This document shows, in pieces, positions 13,416 to 20,254 of a DNA stretch of 29,661 bases (position 1 is its first letter; every line of letters begins with the position of its first letter). The notes under the pieces were generated by a model. The model was not told where the DNA came from. It was given only the letters and a program-made list of their open reading frames with translations, and made no database searches. The DNA lies in IMG/VR virus record IMGVR_UViG_3300013137_000075, positions 1-29,661 of that record, one strand, 5' to 3'. The DNA comes from a virus. Position numbers and translations under genes: made by a program.

Positions 13416-14443
13416 TACATCCGCCCCATATAATCCGCGCACGTCGCCAGATCCCCGAATCCCGTCAGCGACCGCCGTTTCTCATCGATCACCACCGCCA
13501 CCGCCGTGCTCGTATTCGGATGCGCGAACCCCTGCTTTTGCGCGAACTCGCTCACCTCTAGATAACTCCCTGCCAGCATCGCCATCCCGGTTTCCCCCGC
13601 GTTATTGAACTCCCGTACCAGCCCGCTGGCGTGCGTGTGCGCCCCCATCCCGATCACGAAATTCTTGTCGAACTTTGCTGCGCGCTCAATCCCGTGCGTA
13701 TCGTTATAAATCGAGCTCCCCCGCCATTTATGCCGCGCCCGCAGCGGTACCGTCCATTCACCTATCGTTACATTAATCAGCACGTCATACGGCTCATAGA
13801 GAACTGTGGGAGACAGACCTTCCAGCACCGCCTCAAAATAACTGATCCCCACCAGCGTCTCCAGCCAGTTATCGTGATTCCCCAGCACCAGCGCCACCAG
13901 CGAATCACCCAACATCCCCAACACAATCCGCAGCAGCGCCCACTCATCCGGAATATTCAATCGCGTTTTGTTTCTGTAGTCCTTGAGCTTGCCCACAATA
14001 TACTGATTCACCCAGTCTCCGACGCCCACCACAAACATCCCCGGCGTGCTCCCGATCAGCGCCGCCTCTGCCTCAATCCGCGGATAATTCACCCCCTGCT
14101 CGCCCAGGTGCAGGTCCGCCATATTCACCAGCGCGATCGGACCGTGATCGAACACCAACCCCTGATACTGCTTATACCGCACCAGCTGCTTCGTCCGCTC
14201 CCACTCCGCGCATGCCCGGTTAAAAACATCCTCCGGATCCGGCGCACTGTCACCTGGCTGCGTGCCCTCTACCGCCAATACCTGGGGTGGGGTGGGTGTA
14301 ACCACCAATCCAGGATTTAGCTGCTTATAGCGCCGCGCCGCCGACCTGACCTTCTCCTTGGGCTCCTTCAGGATCTCCGTGATCTCATTCCACGTCCTCC
14401 CCTCCACCCACGCCATCCGCGCCGCTCGCTCTCCTAAATCCAT
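13406..14443 (-). CDS. Calcineurin-like metallophosphoesterase with N-terminal helix-turn-helix-like region
   Basis: 345 residues from ATG at 14443 (GTG at 14446 is adjacent; AAGGGAG upstream). All metal-binding motifs are present: DLH (Asp110, His112), GD (Asp143), GNHD (Asn189, His190), a later His in RARHKWRG (about 238) and GAHTH (His269, His271). The first 45 residues (RTWNEITEILKEPKEKVRSAARRYKQL) look like a helix-turn-helix. Such enzymes hydrolyse phosphomono- or diesters, including nucleic acids and nucleotides. Placement inside the neck/tail operon is unusual. It might process DNA, RNA or a nucleotide signal; the substrate cannot be inferred from sequence. Confidence 0.85.
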   Translation of the reverse strand: MDLGERAARMAWVEGRTWNEITEILKEPKEKVRSAARRYKQLNPGLVVTPTPPQVLAVEGTQPGDSAPDPEDVFNRACAEWERTKQLVRYKQYQGLVFDHGPIALVNMADLHLGEQGVNYPRIEAEAALIGSTPGMFVVGVGDWVNQYIVGKLKDYRNKTRLNIPDEWALLRIVLGMLGDSLVALVLGNHDNWLETLVGISYFEAVLEGLSPTVLYEPYDVLINVTIGEWTVPLRARHKWRGSSIYNDTHGIERAAKFDKNFVIGMGAHTHASGLVREFNNAGETGMAMLAGSYLEVSEFAQKQGFAHPNTSTAVAVVIDEKRRSLTGFGDLATCADYMGRMYKT

Positions 14444-14452
14444 CACACTCCC

Positions 14453-14480
14453 TTACGAAATACGCAACACGCAATTCGCT
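14453..14480. repeat. Repeat family E upstream of the phosphoesterase gene
   Basis: On the minus strand ATTGCGTGTTGCGTATTTCG is followed by TAAGGGAG, which serves as the ribosome site for the phosphoesterase start. The same 20-base core precedes the ribosome sites at 17483-17505 and 20771-20793. Family E thus recurs immediately 5' of three genes. Confidence 0.75.
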
Positions 14481-14494
14481 TTACGCATTACGCT

Positions 14495-14863
14495 TTATGC
14501 TCCCGCTCTCCGCACCATCCCCGCAATATCCGCCTCCGCCTGCGCCACAATCCCCGGACCATCCTCCGCCACAACCCTGTCATAAAATGCGTGGCTCCCG
14601 CCCCGATCGTGCTCCGCCTTTGCGTAGGCCACATTCGTGCCCACCACACCATAAATTTCATTTCCCCGTACCCTCACCCGTGGAAAATGGCTGTTTTTCA
14701 ACCGCCCCGTAATCACATGCGTGATCCCCGTCGCATACCGGTGCGCCCGCAGCGTCATCCCCGCAAACACAGCCCGCAGCCCGTCCCCCGGATCAACGTC
14801 CGTCAGCAACCGCTCCAACCGCGCCTGCGTCTCCGCCAGTCCCTGAATCTCAACGTCAATCAT
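14495..14863 (-). CDS. HK97 gp10-like neck/tail protein
   Basis: 122 residues. The sequence order is a short strand (MIDVEIQGLAETQARLERLL), a helix with AVFAGMTLRAHRYATGITHVITGRLKNS, a strand region GNEIYGVVGTNVAYAKAEHDRGG and a C-terminal helix. The middle GRLKNS and NVAYAKAEH elements are hallmarks of the HK97 gp10 family, which lies between head and tail and joins or completes the connector. The start overlaps the preceding 35-codon reading frame by 8 nt (ATGATTGA). Placement after the connector genes and before tail terminator agrees. Confidence 0.75.
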   Translation of the reverse strand: MIDVEIQGLAETQARLERLLTDVDPGDGLRAVFAGMTLRAHRYATGITHVITGRLKNSHFPRVRVRGNEIYGVVGTNVAYAKAEHDRGGSHAFYDRVVAEDGPGIVAQAEADIAGMVRRAGA

Positions 14864-14963
14864 GCAACTGATCCCCTATATCTACGGACCGCCGCACACT
14901 GGGAGTGGCGGCGAAGAAATCGGTGACAAATAATTCCCCCACTGCGACGATGCGTGCCGCCAC
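14856..14963 (-). CDS. Possible 35-residue protein coupled to the gp10-like gene
   Basis: GTG at 14963 preceded by GAGGGGGG opens a frame reading MAARIVAVGELFVTDFFAATPS and ending DIGDQLHD. Its stop overlaps the start of the gp10-like gene as ATGATTGA, the same 8-nt overlap seen at three other gene pairs here. The gap is otherwise unexplained, and the frame has no rare-codon or composition oddity. It may be real, or a leader that couples translation. No family is recognised. Confidence 0.4.
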   Translation of the reverse strand: MAARIVAVGELFVTDFFAATPSVRRSVDIGDQLHD

Positions 14964-14998
14964 TATTCCCCCCTCAGTTCATCCACCATATTGTGTCC

Positions 14999-15727
14999 TC
15001 ATAATGGCAACCATAGCGCCAGCACAACAGGTGGCGACCAGCCGGCTTGTGAAGTGTGACTTTGCCGACATTGATATGTCTGGCCTTGATATGTCACTAT
15101 GTCACCAACTTTGTATGCAATTGGATACGACCATTCAGCCGTAGGTGCAACCACCGCAGCCCATAGTGCCGGTACTACGGGTGGCGTCCAGTCTGACTGC
15201 GTAACGTGCGCTTGTATGCACTCATACTCAGTGCCGGCATACATCCTATGCCAGCCAACCTCTACCCGCTCACTGGCTATCCAGTCCAGTGTTGTATCAG
15301 CGTCTTTGCGGTACACGCGGTACAATGCCAGCACGCTAGGCGGTTGCCAGTCGGCTTGCGCGGAGTGCGCCTGCCTGACCACGTAAAGGTCATCACCGTA
15401 GGTCACAATATCATCAACGCTGTATGCTGTACCAGACTCCCACGCAGGGTATAACTCTGCAACTGTAATCGCTTCTGTTGCCGTGACTTTTTCGGTCGCT
15501 ACCAGCTTGTCCAGATACCCGTCCCTCTCAGTAATTACAATCGCTACGTCCACACCGTCCGGTAGCGTCTCGACGTGTTCCGGGTCTGGCTCTGCCGGTC
15601 GTTCCTGCACGCCGTACAGAAACTCGGTCACATCTTCAGGATTTTTTTTCCTTACGAGCACCGTTTCCCACATTTCTTTGCTGCGTGCCAGTGCTTGCTT
15701 TTTATCGTCGAATTTAATGTATGTCAT
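14999..15727 (-). CDS. Virion-type protein with three CBM5/12-like sugar-binding repeats
   Basis: 242 residues. Residues about 95-242 hold three similar repeats, each with the pattern W-x-Y-x(2)-G/D-x-V-x-Y-x-G-x(2)-Y-x-C/V-x(2)-AH-x(2)-Q-x-W-x-PP: GTAYSVDDIVTYGDDLYVV, then HRMYAGTEYECIQAHVTQ, then IAYKVGDIVTYQGQTYQC. This is the carbohydrate-binding module 5/12 (chitin-binding type 3) motif, with the closing WxPP. The N-terminal 95 residues are a separate domain (KFDDKKQALARSKEMWETVL) that may attach to the virion. The gene is less GC-rich than its neighbours, hinting at transfer. Likely a head or neck decoration that binds host polysaccharides. Confidence 0.75.
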   Translation of the reverse strand: MTYIKFDDKKQALARSKEMWETVLVRKKNPEDVTEFLYGVQERPAEPDPEHVETLPDGVDVAIVITERDGYLDKLVATEKVTATEAITVAELYPAWESGTAYSVDDIVTYGDDLYVVRQAHSAQADWQPPSVLALYRVYRKDADTTLDWIASERVEVGWHRMYAGTEYECIQAHVTQSDWTPPVVPALWAAVVAPTAEWSYPIAYKVGDIVTYQGQTYQCRQSHTSQAGWSPPVVLALWLPL

Positions 15728-15739
15728 TTTACGTTATCC

Positions 15740-16591
15740 CTACGTTATCCCGTAGTAATCCATCAGCGCCGCCTCCGCCACCTGCCGGTCTCCCGTTGAT
15801 AGTGCCGAATCGAAGACGGCGACCGTACCGATGTAGCCTGACCAGAATTTAGTAGTGAGATTCTGAGCGCCAATCGTGATACCGTCTGCATTTTGCGTGC
15901 CGGCATCACCCGCGGCGTTTTGCACTCCATCCACCCACAATACGCTGGATGCGGCGTTAAATAGCATCGTGAAAAGATGGGTGGCATCATCTGATGCGCC
16001 GCCTTCGAGTGTGGCGCCTGCATAAAGTGCCCAGCAATCCGGAGTTGTAGCTACCCGTTTGTAAATCTCTGACCTATTTGTCCCGTCGTCTCCGTCTATA
16101 AGGTAATACGCCTTATCATCATTCCCCACTCCATCTACCAGGTCAGCCAATACTACAATTGTAAACGGCTGTGATAGCGCCCCGCCATTAGTATATGCGC
16201 CTTGCAGGCAATGCGATGTGCCGTCATACTCGCCCACACCATGCCCGTTAATAACATCGTCACTAAAAATTGGCTGGTTATTAGCAGTCGCCTGGGTGAC
16301 ATTATCGCCGCCTATCTGGTCGTAGAGCGTGACAATGCGCACCTCGCCGCCAGCCCACGCTGCCACCGCAGCATAATCAATCTCGCCTGTGGCGGTATAG
16401 CTGAAGTTCGCTTCAGCATCGTCGCTGGTCCTCCGCAGACGCACCAGATCACCGGTATACGACGTGAGTACCCGGCACGTCGGGGACCACACATGTACCA
16501 GGCTGCTTTCCACGGCGTCAAACATGCCGGCAAACGCCGCCGTCGCCGCTCGTCTGCTCAGCAACGCCCGCCTTGTACCGAATAACATCAT
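15740..16591 (-). CDS. Virion-type protein with concanavalin/LamG-like fold
   Basis: 283 residues. The segment RVLTSYTGDLVRLRRTSDDAEANF followed by VRIVTLYDQIGG and QPIFSDDVINGHGVGEYDGTSHCL is a recurrent motif of phage-associated beta-sandwich proteins, also shared with the sandwich of GH54-type arabinofuranosidases. The C-terminal half shows a LamG/concanavalin pattern (FTMLFNAASSVLWVDGVQNA, WSGYIGTVAVFDSALSTGDRQ). No catalytic pair is apparent, so binding rather than hydrolysis is preferred. It starts one base after the upstream stop. The middle is visibly AT-richer than neighbouring connector genes. Confidence 0.65.
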   Translation of the reverse strand: MMLFGTRRALLSRRAATAAFAGMFDAVESSLVHVWSPTCRVLTSYTGDLVRLRRTSDDAEANFSYTATGEIDYAAVAAWAGGEVRIVTLYDQIGGDNVTQATANNQPIFSDDVINGHGVGEYDGTSHCLQGAYTNGGALSQPFTIVVLADLVDGVGNDDKAYYLIDGDDGTNRSEIYKRVATTPDCWALYAGATLEGGASDDATHLFTMLFNAASSVLWVDGVQNAAGDAGTQNADGITIGAQNLTTKFWSGYIGTVAVFDSALSTGDRQVAEAALMDYYGIT

Positions 16592-16592
16592 C

Positions 16593-17111
16593 TCAGTCCT
16601 GCATCGGCGATAGCACGATGGTCGCCACCTCTGCCGACTCCGGAGTATACGCCCCGCGCAGCTCGATCACCGGGTACAAACTCGCATCCCCTGCCGCGCA
16701 CTTGATCGTCCGCGTCTTCTCGAACACATACACGATCCCTCCCGCGGTCACAAACGAATTCGCATTCGCGCTGTCCAGGAGCGTCACCAGCGTCTGCAAC
16801 TCCGCATACGTCGGCGAGAATGCCGCGTTGTCGTTGTCGATCGTGACTGCCTCCCTGAACAGATACAGCCAGAACGCCCGTGCGGTCGTCCCGCTGAACA
16901 TCACCATCAGATCCGTCAGCGCCCCACTCAGCCCCGCGATCCGCGCCACATTCTCCAGCTCCGGCGTTGTCGGTGTCGACGTGCTGTCCGACCAGATATC
17001 CCCCGACGCATAATCCGTTGTATTTGCCGGTCGTGTAATCGCGCAGCTACTCCGTCCGATCACCCCGCCGATCACATTTCGTTGACTTGGCATACTCGGT
17101 TCAATACCCAT
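16593..17111 (-). CDS. Probable virion structural protein, unknown function
   Basis: 172 residues with GGAGG thirteen bases before the ATG at 17111. The N-terminus (MPSQRNVIGGVIGRSSCAITRPANTTDYASGDIWSD split around an SCAIT strand) and later ELENVARIAGLSGALTDLMVMFS and RAFWLYLFREAVTIDNDNAA suggest an alpha/beta structural protein with a beta-sandwich-like C-terminus (IVYVFEKTRTIKCAAGDASLY). The TDYASGDIWSD element is typical of small phage decoration or baseplate-type proteins. Located between the head-closure-like gene and the concanavalin-like gene. No family name can be given safely. Confidence 0.55.
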   Translation of the reverse strand: MGIEPSMPSQRNVIGGVIGRSSCAITRPANTTDYASGDIWSDSTSTPTTPELENVARIAGLSGALTDLMVMFSGTTARAFWLYLFREAVTIDNDNAAFSPTYAELQTLVTLLDSANANSFVTAGGIVYVFEKTRTIKCAAGDASLYPVIELRGAYTPESAEVATIVLSPMQD

Positions 17112-17138
17112 TTACCCAACCTCCTCATATGTAACGTT

Positions 17139-17163
17139 TCAACGTTTTAACGTTTATACGTTT
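17139..17163. repeat. Family B array at a stop codon
   Basis: Units AACGTTTC, AACGTTTT, AACGTTTA lie directly at the 3' end of the head-closure-like gene, whose last codons AAC GTA TAA (Asn-Val-stop) are part of the array. Confidence 0.7.
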
Positions 17164-17462
17164 TCTTCCACCACCAAATGCATAAACCCGGAGCTGCCAT
17201 CCCACGGCCAACTGCCCCTAAACCGCACCACATACGCCGTTCCACCCACAATCAACTGGTCCCCTTCCTCCACGTCCGCATCCTGGCAATACGTCTCCAG
17301 CGCCTTCCGTGGCGAATTCAGCCCCAGCGTCTGCACGATCTCCTCACTGGCTGGCATCAGCGGCAGGATCGCCAGCGACGCCAATTTCGCCGTCATCCCC
17401 GTCCCTGTCGAATTCCTCTTCGTTGACACCGTAACCGTCAAGCTATCCTCAAACGCACTCAT
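17154..17462 (-). CDS. Head closure/head-tail joining-like protein
   Basis: 102 residues with AAGGAG before the ATG. Beta-rich small protein: an N-terminal strand (SLTVTVSTKRNSTGTGMTAK), an acidic loop LETYCQDADVEEGDQLIVGGTAYVVRF and a terminal strand FMHLVVEENV. The GDxLxVxGxxYxV pattern with following WPW is typical of head-closure proteins that stopper the connector (gp16/FII-like group). The position after the connector-type gene and before the tail genes matches. The assignment is by pattern and context. Confidence 0.55.
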   Translation of the reverse strand: MSAFEDSLTVTVSTKRNSTGTGMTAKLASLAILPLMPASEEIVQTLGLNSPRKALETYCQDADVEEGDQLIVGGTAYVVRFRGSWPWDGSSGFMHLVVEENV

Positions 17463-17482
17463 TACTCCTTACTCCTTACTCC

Positions 17483-17510
17483 TTACGAAATACGCAACAC
17501 GCAATACGTT
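17483..17510. repeat. Repeat family E plus tandem TAAGGAG
   Basis: On the minus strand the family E core ATTGCGTGTTGCGTATTTCG runs into three copies of TAAGGAG (17462-17482 region), the last of which is the ribosome site of the head-closure-like gene. Confidence 0.75.
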
Positions 17511-18329
17511 TCACCCCATCTCATAATCGTCAGCCCTATGCCGCATCTTCCGCACCGTCGCCTTCCCCCCGCCTGCCGCCTGCGTCGCCTTCGCCAGCAT
17601 CTCCGCCGTCTGCGACCTGGCTTCCCGCCTGGGTCCTATTGTCAAATCGGTCACGGTCGCATAATCACGTTCCAGCCGCCTCAGCATCTCCAGCTCCACC
17701 GCATCCAGCAACCCCGCGATCATCCCCGGGTCAACATAGCGCACATCAGGCTCCCCCGTTTCCGGATTCACCGCGCCAGTGTTCCGCAGTCCCGCATCCA
17801 CCGCATACGTATAATCCCCCTCGGTCAATGCGCCCACCGCTGTCGTGCTCAAACTGCGGTCCGTCGCCAGTTGGCCCAGATGCGCGTGCACCCGCGCCGC
17901 AATCTCTGCCCGGGTCAGCGGCACAAACCACAGCCACACGTCATCCACGCTCACATCCGCCCCGGAATCATTGCTGATCGTCAGCGTAAACGTGGTCCCT
18001 GGCGCCAGCCCGACCTCATCCGTATTCTCAGTCCAGGTCGCCGCCGTCCCCTCCAGGGAGAGCGCCACCAGCGTGTTGCCGTCGCCATCCGTCAGCGTCG
18101 CCAGCACCTCATTCGTAATCAGCGTATTCGTCGGCTTCACCGCGCTATGCAGCGAATAGCTCCGCGCATATGCCACCCCGAACGTCTGCGAAATCGACCC
18201 GCCATCCTCCAGCAGCGCCACGCCATAGTGATCATCACCGGCGCCCGCGTTGTAGGCCGCGTCCACCGCCGTCCACCCGTTCAGATTGTGCAAAAACCGC
18301 CCATTCACCAGGTGATTCCGTTCCGCCAT
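17511..18329 (-). CDS. Connector-type protein fused to an N-terminal jelly-roll module
   Basis: 272 residues from ATG at 18329 (AGGAG five bases upstream). Residues about 1-135 open with LVNGRFLHNLNGWTA and end with ISNDSGADVSVDDVWLWFVP, the beginning and end of CBM4/9- or CBM22-type carbohydrate-binding jelly-rolls. Residues about 137-272 are helical (LTRAEIAARVHAHLGQLATD, then DAGLRNTGAVNPETGEPD, MIAGLLDAVELEMLRRLERDYA), resembling the head-tail connector Ad1/gp6-type proteins found after the capsid gene. A sugar-binding domain on a connector subunit would be placed twelve times around the neck. The fusion is seen in the sequence; the ring and count are inferred from the family. Confidence 0.6.
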   Translation of the reverse strand: MAERNHLVNGRFLHNLNGWTAVDAAYNAGAGDDHYGVALLEDGGSISQTFGVAYARSYSLHSAVKPTNTLITNEVLATLTDGDGNTLVALSLEGTAATWTENTDEVGLAPGTTFTLTISNDSGADVSVDDVWLWFVPLTRAEIAARVHAHLGQLATDRSLSTTAVGALTEGDYTYAVDAGLRNTGAVNPETGEPDVRYVDPGMIAGLLDAVELEMLRRLERDYATVTDLTIGPRREARSQTAEMLAKATQAAGGGKATVRKMRHRADDYEMG

Positions 18330-18354
18330 CCCCACTCCTCGCTGTACTCAGGAA

Positions 18355-18382
18355 GGGAAGGGGCCGGGGGTTAGGTCTCCCA
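18355..18382. repeat. Half copy of palindromic family C
   Basis: GGAAGGGGCCGGGGGTTAGG with TCTCCC matches the right half of the copy at 5985-6020. The left half of the palindrome is missing or degenerate (ACTCAGGAAGGG). It occupies the gap upstream of the connector-type gene's start. Confidence 0.55.
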
Positions 18383-18400
18383 GCCCCTACCTATGACTCG

Positions 18401-18637
18401 TTACTCGTTACTCGTTACCTCTGCCTCGACCGCCTGCGGCTCCGGATTCCACGGCTCCGCGATGGGATCATCAAACCGCTGCTCCGTGCGCTTTTCATAC
18501 TCCGCGATCTCCGCCGCCGTCGCCACCCGCCAACCCACCGTTCGCAGCCGTGCCGCCGCATGCTCCCGCGTCACCCCGTGCACCGCCCCGGCAGGATTCA
18601 CCACATAGTACCTCACCATTCCACCCTTCTTCGCCAT
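18401..18637 (-). CDS. Small protein of unknown function between capsid and connector
   Basis: 78 residues, GGAGG upstream of ATG. The N-terminal part (MVRYYVVNPAGAVHGVTREHAAARLRTVGWRVAT) has a strand then a helix with RLRTVGWR, resembling the small basic proteins often encoded next to phage capsid genes; the C-terminus is acidic and Pro-rich. It might be a decoration or scaffold-helper protein. No known family is claimed. Confidence 0.6.
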   Translation of the reverse strand: MAKKGGMVRYYVVNPAGAVHGVTREHAAARLRTVGWRVATAAEIAEYEKRTEQRFDDPIAEPWNPEPQAVEAEVTSNE

Positions 18638-18661
18638 ACCGCCTCCTCGAGCGTTTTAACG

Positions 18662-19114
18662 TTATTTATAAACCACCTTAATCGTCGGTGTGACCGCATT
18701 CGTGTTCGCCACAGTTGCCCGGATCCGGAAATACCGCCCCACAATCGTGGCTGACGTGTAACTCGTAGCATCTGCCGCATTCGCGCTCACCACCGTCGCG
18801 TAGGCCGTCTTCCACATCACATTGTCCGGGCTCGCATCCAGGTACAGCGTCATCGTATTGGTCGTACCCTGATCAATGCTGTACCACACCTCTGCCGTGG
18901 TCTTGTCGTTGCCGTCCCAGGTCCACTGCCGGGCTGAAAACGTGGTATTTGCCGCGATCGACGCCGAATTGATCGTGATCGGGAACCCCGCCCCGGCTGC
19001 CTCAACAACTGCAGGCTCTGGCTGCAGTGCAACCATCACCCCGCCAACCATCACCATTACCAGCATAACCGCCAGCAATATCTTCCATCCTCGTTTGATA
19101 AATACTCGTGTCAT
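18662..19114 (-). CDS. Secreted or membrane-anchored protein after the capsid gene
   Basis: 150 residues. Residues about 8-32 (ILLAVMLVMVMVGGVMVAL) preceded by RVFIKRGWK form a clear signal peptide or signal anchor; a signal-peptidase type end (VEAAGAGF) lies near residues 37-44. The mature part is beta-rich and Thr/Ala-rich (NSASIAANTTFSARQWTWDG, TNTMTLYLDASPDNV, YFRIRATVANTNAVTPTIKVVYK), like an Ig- or decoration-type sandwich. No lipobox Cys. A signal peptide on a gene in the capsid cluster is unexpected because virion proteins assemble in the cytoplasm. It could be displayed on the cell surface during infection or on the virion; unknown. Confidence 0.6.
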   Translation of the reverse strand: MTRVFIKRGWKILLAVMLVMVMVGGVMVALQPEPAVVEAAGAGFPITINSASIAANTTFSARQWTWDGNDKTTAEVWYSIDQGTTNTMTLYLDASPDNVMWKTAYATVVSANAADATSYTSATIVGRYFRIRATVANTNAVTPTIKVVYK

Positions 19115-19175
19115 CGCTCCCTCCTGCTCTTTTTAGGGACCCGGTCTCCCGGATCCCTTACTTAACACATCAACC

Positions 19176-19205
19176 GTTCGTAGTAGAGGTTTTAACCTCT
19201 ATCCG
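19176..19205. repeat. Palindromic repeat family D downstream of the capsid gene
   Basis: GTTCGTAGTAGAGGTTTTAA plus CCTCTATCCGC; core AGAGGTT-TT-AACCTCT. It starts 2 bases after the major capsid stop. Related copies at 20691-20717 and 28833-28862 are inside coding sequence. Confidence 0.8.
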
Positions 19206-19206
19206 C

Positions 19207-20112
19207 CTAAATTTCTGTGGTTCTTACCACAACGCCGTGGCTGTCCCGCAGCTCAGCGACCCCGTACAACACATCGATCGTGCACTGCACGCCTAGATAA
19301 TTCGCGCTGTAGCTCATCGTCACCCGCAGCCCAAACCCGTCCTCGCTCATCACTTTCTGGATCACTCCCATGCCCGCCGGTGCCGGTGGCAGGGGCCGTG
19401 TCGCCAGGACCAGCGCGTTCCGGTGCATAAACAGGTTCTTGCACTCACTGGTCGCTACGGTCACCTTCTGATCCACATACACATCGAACCCCACGAACCG
19501 GCCCGAGAACGCATTGATCAGCCCCTGCGGCGCCCCCTGCAGTCCCTGGTAATTCTGGTTGACGAACTTCTCAATTCCCAGCAGAGCATACTCCGCATCC
19601 TCGTGCAGGACTGCCACCCGGTTGCCCAGGGGGGCCTTCGCGGCATTCAACAGCCTGCGAGCTGCCCGGAAATCGTCCTCGCCCAGACCGCCGGTGGCAT
19701 CAACCGACTGGCTCAAACCGCTGTACAACGCGGCGAGATCCTCATCGATCTGCTCGGCGATCACCGCCATCCCGTCCATCACATACCCGTTGATATAATC
19801 GGGCCTCGCCAGCGCCTTCGCCAGGTCCTCGATCAGGAAGCTGACTTCCTTGTGCTTGTTCAGCGTCACGCTGCCAGCCGTGTCGCTGACCTGCTGCAGC
19901 GTCACCACACTGCCCTGGGTTTTGTCATTCGCCGACAACGCGCCTCGGAACGGAATCGTCACCGTCTGCCCGTACTGCGCCACCTCATCATCCCAGTCGC
20001 GTGCCACCAACTGGGCCAATACCGTGTTGGCCTTCAGATAACCCAGCGCCTGTGCCGCCACAATTGTCGGGATACTGTTGCTCAACTGCGTAGTCGTAAT
20101 ATTCCCTGCCAT
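19207..20112 (-). CDS. Major capsid protein, HK97 fold (P22 coat-like)
   Basis: 301 residues from the second ATG (20112), which is 7 nt from GGAGG; the first ATG at 20118 is too close. The opening MAGNITTTQLSNSIPTIVAAQ is an N-arm, followed by a strand-rich E-loop region (GQTVTIPFRGALSANDKTQG), a spine-like helix (ADYINGYVMDGMAVIAEQIDEDLAALYSG with YVMDG), the P-domain helices and the A-domain end (FGLRVTMSYSANYLGVQCTIDVLYG). Length (about 300) and location after the scaffold gene fit HK97-fold capsid proteins of the P22 coat-like type. AT-rich leader DNA and a possible promoter lie directly upstream, which would suit a highly expressed protein. Confidence 0.8.
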   Translation of the reverse strand: MAGNITTTQLSNSIPTIVAAQALGYLKANTVLAQLVARDWDDEVAQYGQTVTIPFRGALSANDKTQGSVVTLQQVSDTAGSVTLNKHKEVSFLIEDLAKALARPDYINGYVMDGMAVIAEQIDEDLAALYSGLSQSVDATGGLGEDDFRAARRLLNAAKAPLGNRVAVLHEDAEYALLGIEKFVNQNYQGLQGAPQGLINAFSGRFVGFDVYVDQKVTVATSECKNLFMHRNALVLATRPLPPAPAGMGVIQKVMSEDGFGLRVTMSYSANYLGVQCTIDVLYGVAELRDSHGVVVRTTEI

Positions 20113-20117
20113 CTCCA

Positions 20118-20162
20118 TACCTCCATAGTGATATAAATTTTAATAGTCCCGACTACGTGTTT
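20118..20162 (-). promoter_or_regulatory. Possible promoter in the AT-rich leader of the capsid gene
   Basis: On the minus strand TTAAAC is followed after 16 bp by TAAAAT, a weak -35 and fair -10, in an AT-rich leader ending with GGAGG. The palindrome TAGTC-GG-GACTA (20155-20144) lies within the spacer. Low confidence. Confidence 0.25.
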
Positions 20163-20206
20163 AACGTGCTACGCCACGTGGAACTCAATACACACTCTCC
20201 ATAACC

Positions 20207-20250
20207 CCCCTGGGAGCGCCGCACCCCAGTGCGGCACATTGAGGCATCTT
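20207..20250. repeat. Palindromic repeat family A between scaffold and capsid genes
   Basis: CCTGGGAGCGCCGCACC, hairpin partner GTGCGGC and a degenerate second unit ATTGAGGCATC. The GC stem might act as an RNA processing or pausing element before the capsid leader. Confidence 0.8.
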
Positions 20251-20254
20251 TCGC

